Positions 17,246 through 24,264 of a stretch of 29,183 nt of DNA are shown here, piece after piece. Under the pieces are notes generated by a model. It was given only the letters and a program-made list of their open reading frames with translations. It ran no database searches and was not told the origin of the DNA. The stretch's first letter is position 1; the number at the start of each line of letters is the position of its first letter. Origin of the DNA: JASGDC01 sp047608145 (GTDB lineage Bacteria > Actinomycetota > Actinomycetes > Actinomycetales > Micrococcaceae); NCBI GenBank assembly GCA_047608145.1, contig JASGDC010000002.1, positions 1-29,183 on the forward strand, read 5' to 3'. The translations under genes were made by a program, and so were the position numbers.

Positions 17246-18463
17246 TTACCGTGAAACTTTAGTTTTAACTTTTAATCCGATTAACCATAACATCAAGATT
17301 AAAGCTAAAACTGATACTGCCATTGTGACCATCCCTAGTGAAGACACTATCGATAGCCCTTTTATTCCCACTAACGGTGCAACGATAGCACCAAAACCAA
17401 AGCGCACACTTCCTAATACTGATGATGCAGTACCTGCAAATTGTGGGTAGTTTCGTAAAGCTAATGCTGTGGAAGGCGGTGTCGTAATAGCAGCACTAGA
17501 GACAATGATAAATAGTGAGCTAACCACTAACCATAGTGGCAATGAAAACATCCCTGATGCTAGTAGTCCTAACGAACCAACCACACAAGCGATAATTCCT
17601 GCCAAAAGAGTTCCACGTTCCCAACGGGCTGCTGTTCGCCCTGCAATCCAACCAAATAACATATACCCGAAGGAGTTTAATCCAAACACCAATGAATACC
17701 CTTGTGGAGATAAACCATAAACATCCTGCAAGATATAACTAGAACCACTAATATAAGCAAATAGGGCAGCATTGAGCAACCCAGTTATTAAAGCTGCACC
17801 TAGGAATACTCGGTCTGTTAGTAGAATGCGAAAATCTGCAATCGTGTGCTTGAACCCACCACTAATTCTATTCTCAAGTAGCAAAGTTTCTTGAAAAATC
17901 GAGAAAGAAGCAGCGAATATCAGCACTCCGATACCAGCTAACGCCCAAAATATACCATGCCAGTCAGTAATAAGCGCAAGCTGTCCACCCATAAGTGGCG
18001 AGACAATAGCTGCCAACCCTGCCAAAACAGTTAATCGCGCATAGTAACGCACTAAAGCGCTACCTTCGTAGATGTCACGCCCAGTAGCTTGAGCCAATAC
18101 GATTCCCACTGCTCCAGCAAGACCTTGAACTAGCCTAGCTGCAATTAATACCTCAATATTTGGGCTAATAGCACAAAGTGCTGAAGCAATGACATATAGT
18201 GTTAACCCAATAAGTAATGGGTTTCGTCTACCAAAACGATCAGATAATGGGCCGGCAACCAGCTGCCCTGCACCTAGACCCAGTAAACAAGCAGTCAAAG
18301 TAAGTTGCGCTGTAGAAGTGCTGGCTCCTAGCTCGTTTGTTAAAGCTGGAAGTACCGGTAAATACAAATCCATTGAAATAGGGCCAAAAGCTGTCAACGA
18401 AAGCAGCACAATCGAAAACATCTTACTGATGCTTTGATTTTGCCTACCAATACTTTTAGCCAT
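17246..18463 (-). CDS. Bcr/CflA-type MFS drug exporter
   Basis: A 405-residue major-facilitator protein with about 12 hydrophobic segments from residue 14 to the C-terminus. MDLYLPVLPAL in the first helix and motif A GPLSDRFGRRNPL between TM2 and TM3 identify the DHA1 Bcr/CflA subgroup; QGLAGAVGIVLAQATGRD lies in TM4-5. Known members export bicyclomycin, chloramphenicol or cysteine, so the substrate cannot be given. GAAAG precedes the ATG. It opens the second accessory island and is separated from acnA by 181 bases; no partner gene is visible. Confidence 0.88.
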   Translation of the reverse strand: MAKSIGRQNQSISKMFSIVLLSLTAFGPISMDLYLPVLPALTNELGASTSTAQLTLTACLLGLGAGQLVAGPLSDRFGRRNPLLIGLTLYVIASALCAISPNIEVLIAARLVQGLAGAVGIVLAQATGRDIYEGSALVRYYARLTVLAGLAAIVSPLMGGQLALITDWHGIFWALAGIGVLIFAASFSIFQETLLLENRISGGFKHTIADFRILLTDRVFLGAALITGLLNAALFAYISGSSYILQDVYGLSPQGYSLVFGLNSFGYMLFGWIAGRTAARWERGTLLAGIIACVVGSLGLLASGMFSLPLWLVVSSLFIIVSSAAITTPPSTALALRNYPQFAGTASSVLGSVRFGFGAIVAPLVGIKGLSIVSSLGMVTMAVSVLALILMLWLIGLKVKTKVSR

Positions 18464-18697
18464 GACTGTACTTTCTTAACTGAGAATATAAGATCACTAA
18501 ACCAGTATTTAACGACGCCTTGAACGGCGTAGTTAACAACTGTCAAGTTTTATTCTAGTTCTAAAATGCAGAAAACAACACCGTTAAATTTTTATGTAGC
18601 AGGCTTACGGAGCTTAAGCATACTTAAGCGTGCCACATTGCCTCAAACGTGTTTAAGAAATTCCAATAGCTATGACAAACTAGCCACACGCTAATCC
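18464..18697. other. Intergenic region with a small palindrome
   Basis: No gene seen. GCTTAAG at 18612-18618 and CTTAAGC at 18623-18629 form a perfect 7-bp inverted repeat with a 4-base loop, and ACGCC/GGCGT near 18514-18530 a weaker one just upstream of the MFS gene. Neither has a T tract. Confidence 0.4.
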
Positions 18698-18790
18698 TTA
18701 CTCATAACTCAAGGCATCGATTGGGTTTTGCTTTGCTGAATGTAACGCTGGTAAAGTGCCTGCCAAGAATGACACCAATGTCAAAACTCG
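18698..18790 (-). pseudogene. 3' remnant of a MacB/FtsX-type ABC permease
   Basis: Reading the - strand to a TAA at 18698-18700 gives LVSFLAGTLPALHSAKQNPI followed by DALSYE and stop. This is the characteristic end of FtsX-like permeases of MacB-type ABC transporters (last membrane segment, then AG-x-LPA-x-xSA-x-x-x-P-I-D-ALxxE). Only about 30 codons survive; the homology ends where the DJ-1 fragment begins on the opposite strand. No ATPase gene remains. Confidence 0.65.
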
Positions 18791-19455
18791 AATCAGCACC
18801 TTCCCACCCAACTGGCTCATGGCTATCTGAACTAACGCACGCCTATGATATTTTCGCTACTAAAGGTTTAGGACAAACTATTGTTAGCCCTGCTGGTGGA
18901 AAGTCTCCACTAGAGCCTCGGTCTCTAAAGTTTCCTAACTATGACAAGTCTGCTAAAGCTTGGCATAGTGATAAATCACGAATGACATTACTGGATAACG
19001 CTAAAAGTCCTGAACAGATTGATGCCAGTAAATATGACGCAATCTACTTTACTGGTGGACATGGAGTAATGTTTGATTTCCTGGATGGTGAGCCATTGCA
19101 ACAAATTACTCGGGAGATTTTTGAAAATGGCGGCATTGTCAGCGCGGTCTGCCATGGCTATTGTGGTTTGCTTAATACCAAACTTTCTGACGGTAGTTTC
19201 CTAGTTGCAAACCGCAATATTACTGGTTTTTCTTGGCACGAAGAAGTTCTTGCTCGAGTAGATAAGATTGTGCCTTACAATATCGAAGGACTGATGAAAG
19301 ACCGTGGCGCACATTATTCGAAAGCACTAGTGCCATTTATTCCTAACGTAGTCGTAGATGGAAAACTTGTGACTGGACAAAATCCAGGCTCGGCAAAAGC
19401 AACAGCACTTAAAGTTGCAGAACTCTTATCACTACCCAAGAATAAAAAACTTTAA
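18778..19455 (+). pseudogene. DJ-1/PfpI (Hsp31-like) protein, N-terminally truncated
   Basis: A type 1 glutamine-amidotransferase-like protein of the DJ-1/PfpI superfamily (glyoxalase, chaperone or deglycase activities are reported for relatives). HPTGSWLSELTHAYDIF, YFTGGHGVMFDF and the nucleophile elbow SAVCHGYCG, with its conserved Cys, are intact, as is the C-terminal VVDGKLVTGQNPGSAKA. The first beta strand that normally precedes the PTG motif is absent; in its place lies sequence that on the other strand is the end of an ABC permease. ATG codons at 18721, 18769 and 18778 are in frame, but none has a good ribosome site. It is probably a truncated gene, though a shortened protein could still be made. 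Confidence 0.62.
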
Positions 19456-19469
19456 AGAAAGAATAAAAA

Positions 19470-19547
19470 ATGCAAACTGTCCTTGGTTCTGGCGGTCAGA
19501 TTGCAAATGAACTAGCTCTTGAACTAAAACGCTATAATAACTGTTAA
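19470..19547 (+). pseudogene. 5' fragment of an NAD-dependent epimerase
   Basis: Twenty-five codons, starting MQTVLGSGGQIANELALEL and ending in a premature TAA. This is the first strand and Gly-rich NAD loop of the epimerase/dehydratase family (typical intact start: MQTILGSGGxIGxELAK). It begins 14 bases after the DJ-1 stop as an operon partner would. A matching 3' end lies at 21940-22140 on the same strand. Confidence 0.65.
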
Positions 19548-19558
19548 ATACGGATTTT

Positions 19559-20689
19559 TTAGGCTGAGGTTGAATTAAAATCTGCATCTTCTCCCACATT
19601 ATTTACTGCTTTAGAAAGAGGGTTTTCAAAAGTATTGATTAAATTTCTAATATTTTCTGCTAGCCAGACAATACATGTATCCCACGTTTCTTCGTTATCT
19701 AATAAGACCTCATCGTATGCTTTAAATATTCTGCTGGAACGCTTTTCAAGTGACTCTTGCCAATTAAGGCTAGTGCCAAATTCTTCTTCCAAATGACTCT
19801 TATTTTTATACAATCTAGAGAAAATTTCTTTCGTCTTTTCCTGATTTTCTGCATCTATGTAAAGTTCAACTCGAGCAGATTTATTCAGAATTTTGATTGA
19901 ATAAGTAATGTTACGAGAAGCGCTAGGAGTTGTAATCTCATCTCTACGCGTAGCAGATCTGGTTTTGAATTTATCAACCTTTTCAGAAATAACTGGTAAA
20001 GCAGTTTCCCAAAATTCTAATTGCTTCAGAGCTCTTTGAGTCCCTGCTCGATTCTCTTCCTGCTCGTCACGACTCTTCTGAGCCAATTTAATTTGATAAT
20101 CACCTATATCTTGAATAGGCAATATTTGCTCAGTATCTAGATATAGACTATCCTCCACTTCATAAGGTGTTACCTTTATACATTTGATATCAAGCGTGTA
20201 CTTATTCAAATATAAAACTGTAGAAGTGACTTCTTTACGAAAAGTTCTAGCTACAAAGATAATCCTTTGTTCTCTATTAAGCTCAAGATTTTCATAGTCT
20301 TTAGCCAAGAATTCGCAAATCCTCCATGCTGCATCCGCACTTTTGCCTAGTTGCTTTTGAAATATTCCACAAATGTCTTCTTTTTTAAGAGTCGCGCAAT
20401 ACGCTGTATATTTTAAACCTTGCCATACTACATCCTTGCCAGAGGTATCACTTTTATTCTCTATTATTACTAAATTTCCTTGTAGGTCTATTGCTAGTAA
20501 ATCAAGACGTTCATTTGTATCATCCCAACGATCAAATTCTTTTGAAATGATAAGCAGCTTCTCTCCAAGGATGTCTGGATTGTTATATATCCATTCTTGA
20601 AGGTCGTCTCTCTCCTTTAAACCGAGCTCGCTAAATGTCTTGCTAGGTATCGTTTCGGCTATATTCTTATCTCTGTCGATTTTGAACAT
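19559..20689 (-). CDS. PD-(D/E)XK nuclease-like protein with DUF4268 domain
   Basis: A 376-residue cytoplasmic protein. The N-terminal half (about 20-150) has a restriction-endonuclease-like core: Asp63 in ERLDLLAIDLQ, then EN-K with Glu77 and Lys79 in LVIIENKSD, then a helix around DVVWQGLKYTAYCATL, a NucS/DUF91-like arrangement. A charged, coiled linker spans about 208-255. The C-terminal 110 residues match the DUF4268 domain (NITYSIKILNKSARVELYID; FGTSLNWQESLEKRSSRIF). AAGGAAGAG precedes the ATG. Family members are scattered and often in accessory DNA; their substrate is unknown and a defence role is speculation. It lies with the gene upstream between two epimerase fragments. Confidence 0.78.
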   Translation of the reverse strand: MFKIDRDKNIAETIPSKTFSELGLKERDDLQEWIYNNPDILGEKLLIISKEFDRWDDTNERLDLLAIDLQGNLVIIENKSDTSGKDVVWQGLKYTAYCATLKKEDICGIFQKQLGKSADAAWRICEFLAKDYENLELNREQRIIFVARTFRKEVTSTVLYLNKYTLDIKCIKVTPYEVEDSLYLDTEQILPIQDIGDYQIKLAQKSRDEQEENRAGTQRALKQLEFWETALPVISEKVDKFKTRSATRRDEITTPSASRNITYSIKILNKSARVELYIDAENQEKTKEIFSRLYKNKSHLEEEFGTSLNWQESLEKRSSRIFKAYDEVLLDNEETWDTCIVWLAENIRNLINTFENPLSKAVNNVGEDADFNSTSA

Positions 20690-20787
20690 TTCTCTTCCTT
20701 TGCTACAAAGTAATCTCTTATCTACTTGGGAATGGCAAACAAAATCTATGCGTCGGCTTATGCTTGTGTTGCCTTGTTCCCGTATAC

Positions 20788-21609
20788 CTACTCTCTAGGA
20801 TTATGGGAAGGATCATCACCAAGCTTAATACTGTTAGCTATTTCCACAAATTGAGAGTAAGTTCCATCAGACATTAACTGTTGGTGGAGATTATCTGCTT
20901 CAGCCTGATTATTTACAAATGGATAATCGTTCGGGTCTGCATAGAACTTAATTCGCCCCTCACTGGTACGGATGCTTGAAGTACTGTCAGGATCACTTGA
21001 ACAGAAACTGACGCCATCAGGTCCCATTTTATGGTCGGTAGCAGATATATCAATTGTTCTAACTGCACCACCTTCTACATCACGCATTACTGCTCTAGGA
21101 CTTAGATTAGGGCTTGCGTCCGTGGTGCTCACCTCTGGATATCCATTGGGATTACCTAGTTCCTTAAGTGTGTCAGAAAATTCTAATGTCCTATATGGGT
21201 TCTTATAAGAACAAGAAGATGGCATATCTAGATTAGTCCCCTTTTTTTCAGGGTCGATTTCTAAATTGAACGTTTTTCCCAGAGGGTTTTTCAAGACCAC
21301 TTTGTCTCCCATCGACATATTTACAGTCCAATCAGCTGGGACAGTAAAAGAAAAGTAACCATTATTAAAAGTGTCAGGACCAAGGAAAATCATACCAGGA
21401 CATGCAGACTTAAACTCATGTTTATTGGCCCCTTTTTCATCACCCTTGGCACCTGAAACAGCACTGTTGTTAGACTCTTGAGTATTGTTTGTTGTATTTT
21501 GACCATTCTCAGTTGCCCCGAAGAATATAAGTGGAGCAAATAGAAGAAGAAGACAACCGATAGGTGAACCCTCATTTTTGCCATGGTAAAAATGATCTAC
21601 ACGCGCCAT
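20788..21609 (-). CDS. Membrane-anchored extracytoplasmic protein, unknown function
   Basis: A 273-residue protein I do not recognise. A short basic/polar start is followed by one hydrophobic segment (about 16-33), then a Gly/Asn/Ser/Thr-rich linker (34-62), and an extracytoplasmic domain containing GYFSFTVPADWTV (84-96), a pattern seen in secreted proteins with a P-x-x-W beta motif. Three cysteines (70, 133, 203) lie outside the membrane; the one at 19 is not in a lipobox. AAAGGAC precedes the ATG at a good distance. The nuclease-like gene follows after 98 bases on the same strand. Upstream is a hairpin-rich stretch. Confidence 0.68.
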   Translation of the reverse strand: MARVDHFYHGKNEGSPIGCLLLLFAPLIFFGATENGQNTTNNTQESNNSAVSGAKGDEKGANKHEFKSACPGMIFLGPDTFNNGYFSFTVPADWTVNMSMGDKVVLKNPLGKTFNLEIDPEKKGTNLDMPSSCSYKNPYRTLEFSDTLKELGNPNGYPEVSTTDASPNLSPRAVMRDVEGGAVRTIDISATDHKMGPDGVSFCSSDPDSTSSIRTSEGRIKFYADPNDYPFVNNQAEADNLHQQLMSDGTYSQFVEIANSIKLGDDPSHNPRE

Positions 21610-21939
21610 TTACAAGTCCTTTCAAAAAGTTTTCAATTTTCCTCTAATAAAAGGCTACTGAAAAAAAAGAAAACAAGAACCCCACTGTTTTTATAGCGAT
21701 TTGGCAGAAAATATTTTCAAATCCTCTTCTTTCTCAAACGTTGAGCAAGTTACCCATAGCTAAGCAACAAGCTATGGGTAACCATTATGCCCATGACGCC
21801 CAGCTCAAAACATGAGCTAGGACACTAGCAAACAGATTGCCACGATAACTCTGCCGCAAAACGATGCGCCTGAATACACCACCTTTTGAACTACAAGCTA
21901 CAATCCTTAAAAAGAATTGATGACTGTAGAAAAATACCT
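21610..21939. other. Hairpin-rich intergenic region
   Basis: No gene recognised. Three nested or adjacent inverted repeats are present: CTCAA/TTGAG at 21733-21745, a perfect 13-bp stem at 21749-21782, and AGCTCA/TGAGCT at 21802-21818. The segment 21740-21885 looks more GC-rich than its surroundings. The part next to 21609 holds the leader of the membrane-anchored protein gene. Confidence 0.5.
21749..21782. repeat. Perfect 13-bp inverted repeat
   Basis: GTTACCCATAGCT at 21749-21761 and its exact complement at 21770-21782, loop of 8 bases. There is no T tract on either side, so terminator function is not assured; a structured RNA or protein site is possible. Confidence 0.75.
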
Positions 21940-22140
21940 AAAATTTCGCATATTACAGCTCCCATGTCGGCTTTCAAAATTGGCAGCCGATTAAATCCAA
22001 TGAGATTAGAAACCGTAGAGTTACTACCTAGGTACCAGCAGGATAATATCTTTGACTCGTCAAAATTTGCTGAAAAGTTCCCTGAATTTAAGATAACTTC
22101 ACTGCATGAAGGTATAGCTACTATGCTGGCAACCAATTAG
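21940..22140 (+). pseudogene. 3' fragment of an NAD-dependent epimerase
   Basis: The open frame ends with LNPMRLETVELLPRYQQDN then IFDSSKFAEKFPEFKITSL and HEGIATML before the stop. This is the C-terminal region of the epimerase/dehydratase family (typical: MRETVEMLYQYDRDYVFNSDKFEKRF, then a TPxxEGI helix). It pairs with the 5' fragment at 19470-19547: same strand, same family, the middle 200 or so residues missing. Upstream codons (21886-21939) show no clear similarity. Its last 20 bases overlap the end of the convergent ATPase gene. Confidence 0.65.
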
Positions 22141-23336
22141 TGATATTTTTAACGTGAATACCATCTTGGATACCTTCGAAAGTATCGGCTGTGATGATTA
22201 TTTTTGGATAGTTATCTTTGATAGCCATAAGGGAACTAAATTCTCGATTGGCTGTTTTCTGGTCTTTCATGGTGTATGCTACCTGATAATATTCGATTTC
22301 ACCAGTATTTTTATGCACCACAAAATCTACTTCATTCGCATTAATTTTGCCTACCCAGATTCTACCGCCTCTTCGCAATAGCTCGAAGTACACAAGGTTT
22401 TCTAGCAAGTGACCTCTATCCTGCATATAATGTTGCCCAATTAGTAAATGACGTATCCCTAAATCTGGTACATAATACTTTTCTTGGGTAGCTAGTTGAA
22501 CTTTTCCTTTAATGTTAAAGCGATGGACTCTATATAACAAAAAGCTATCACATAGCTTATCCAAATATTGTGATACCGTCATATGGCTTACCATTACCTG
22601 GTCTTGTTTCAATGCTTTGGCAATACTATTAGGAGAAACCTCACTACCAATATTTTGTAGTACGTATTTGTATACATTTTCAAATACTCTTCTATTCGCT
22701 TCTTTAATGTTCGGGTATACATCACGATGCAGAATAGTTTCGACTACTCCTTCAACATAGTTAAAAACCTCGTCTCTACCTCTATTTTGTATGGAAACAG
22801 CTTCTGGTAAGCAGCTCTCTTGCAAATAGTTATCTGTTAGCAATACTTCTGCAGAATTATCTGAACTGGCTAGGCCCTCTTTAAATTCTTCGAAAGAAAA
22901 AGGTAGTATATGTATCTCAATTGTTCTTCCCGTCAAAAGTGTAGCCAATTCACTTGACATCAAATATGCGTTAGAGCCAGTAACATAAAGATCAATATTT
23001 TTCTCGACAAATAACCCTCTAACTAATCTCTCAAACCCTTCAACCTCTTGAACTTCATCAATAAATATGTAGTATTGCTTATTTTTATCTAATGAATCAT
23101 AAATTGCAAAAAAAAATCTCTTCCCAATTACGCCCCAGCTCTCTTAACACACTTGGTGACTCAAAATTATAAAATAATATTTGCCCCTCACTAACACCTT
23201 GTTCTTTAAGCTGTTGAGCATATTGCCGCATAATAGTTGACTTACCACATCTACGAATACCGATAAGAACCTTTATCAAATTCGCCTCACGCCAGTTATC
23301 TAACTGTTCCAAATATTTTTCACGAATAATTTCCAT
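22121..23336 (-). pseudogene. AAA (AAA_14) ATPase with DUF4143 domain, frameshifted
   Basis: A P-loop ATPase of the AAA_14/DUF4143 type. The first part, from the ATG at 23336 (AAGGA upstream), holds Walker A GIRRCGKST at residues 26-34. The frame breaks in a run of nine T (- strand; A at 23108-23116 on +). Reading eight T restores FFAIYDSLDKNKQYYIFIDE with Walker B, then VTGSNAYLMSSELATLLTGR (sensor 1 region), and the C-terminal DUF4143 domain with GHLLENLVYFELLRRGG and ANEVDFVV, giving about 404 residues, the family's usual length. Only one base separates it from an intact gene. It is either inactivated, phase-variable, or misread in sequencing. The function of the family is not established. 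Confidence 0.82.
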
Positions 23337-23365
23337 ACACAATCCTTCCCCACCCAAAAACCATA

Positions 23366-23402
23366 ACTTTCAAAACTTATAAAAAAGAAAAGTTTTGAAA
23401 GT
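23366..23402. promoter_or_regulatory. 13-bp inverted repeat upstream of the AAA/DUF4143 gene
   Basis: ACTTTCAAAACTT (23366-23378) and its exact complement (23390-23402), 11 bases apart, lie 30 bases before the ATPase start and within the likely promoter. The placement suggests an operator, perhaps for a regulator not encoded here. No T tract follows, so it is not a typical terminator. Confidence 0.5.
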
Positions 23403-23702
23403 AATATAATTCAATCCCAATATTCAAAAACCTATCACTTGGAAACACTGAGATATTGTAATCACACTTGCCCTGTGTTTTCTTCCCACTTTGCTTTTAT
23501 AAAACTCGATAGCTGTCTAATTTGTGACTAGTAGTTTCTACAACTACCTGTGTAATAGTGTGCTCTACTGATAACTTTTTGTTTTCCATACTTAAAGTAC
23601 TCTAAATAACTATTTAACAGAATTGGGAATACAATAAGCCGCTTAACTGTTCTAAGTAAGTAGATAGATTTATTGAAATGTTTTCTTTAAAGGAGAAATA
23701 TT
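23403..23702. other. Divergent promoter region
   Basis: An AT-rich stretch of 300 bases between the divergent ATPase and FMN reductase genes. I see no gene or RNA in it. The right end carries AAAGGAG (23690-23696), the ribosome site of the reductase. Confidence 0.5.
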
Positions 23703-24257
23703 ATGAGTAAGAAAATTGGAATTGTAGTTTCAAGTCTCCGTCACGATTCTTTTAGCAAATTAACTGCAAATGCTTTTGCAAAACTACTACCTGGAGGATT
23801 CGAAGCTAGGTTCATCGAAATTGATGACTTATCTTTCTATAACCAAGATTTAGAAACTGAAGAAAAACTTCCAGAGAGCTGGGTCCGCCTACGTAAAGAG
23901 ATTAAAGAGGTAGATGGCATTTACTTCTTCACTCCGGAATATAACCGCTCTATCCCTGCCGTATTAAAGAATGCCTTAGATGTGGGATCACGACCATTTG
24001 GTAAAAGTGTTTGGGCAGGCAAGCCAGCTTTAGTAGTTAGCGTTTCTCCTGGCGCACTTAGTGCTTTCGGTGCTAACCATCACTTACGTCAAATACTTAC
24101 TGTGTTGGATATGCCTACACTACAGCAGCCTGAAGCTTATATTGGAAATATCACCAGCTTACTTAATGAAGATGGTACTTTTGTGCCTGATACTCAGAAG
24201 TTCTTCCAGTTAATTACTGATAAGTACGTAGATTTCTTAAAGAGATTAACTAATTAA
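23703..24257 (+). CDS. NAD(P)H-dependent FMN reductase
   Basis: A 184-residue flavodoxin-fold oxidoreductase of the NADPH-dependent FMN reductase family (chromate/quinone reductase type). It starts KKIGIVVSSLRHDSFSKL, the FMN phosphate loop, and contains FTPEYNRSIPAVLKNALD from residue 76, the family signature, followed by GSRP and a KPALVVSVSPG strand. It works in the cytoplasm on FMN or quinones; the physiological substrate is unknown. A strong ribosome site precedes the ATG. It is the last gene of the second accessory island and converges on the methyltransferase gene with only 5 bases between the stop codons. Confidence 0.9.
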   Translation: MSKKIGIVVSSLRHDSFSKLTANAFAKLLPGGFEARFIEIDDLSFYNQDLETEEKLPESWVRLRKEIKEVDGIYFFTPEYNRSIPAVLKNALDVGSRPFGKSVWAGKPALVVSVSPGALSAFGANHHLRQILTVLDMPTLQQPEAYIGNITSLLNEDGTFVPDTQKFFQLITDKYVDFLKRLTN

Positions 24258-24264
24258 ATCTCTT
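24240..24264. terminator. Weak hairpin at the convergent stops
   Basis: AAGAGATT at 24240-24247 pairs with AATCTCTT at 24257-24264 (8 bp, 9-base loop), spanning both stop codons. It is AT-rich and has no T tract, so only a weak candidate. Confidence 0.3.

Noticed and set aside
21891..22136. An 81-codon - strand frame opposite the epimerase 3' fragment
   Set aside because: The + strand reading matches the epimerase C-terminus, while this frame matches nothing I recognise.
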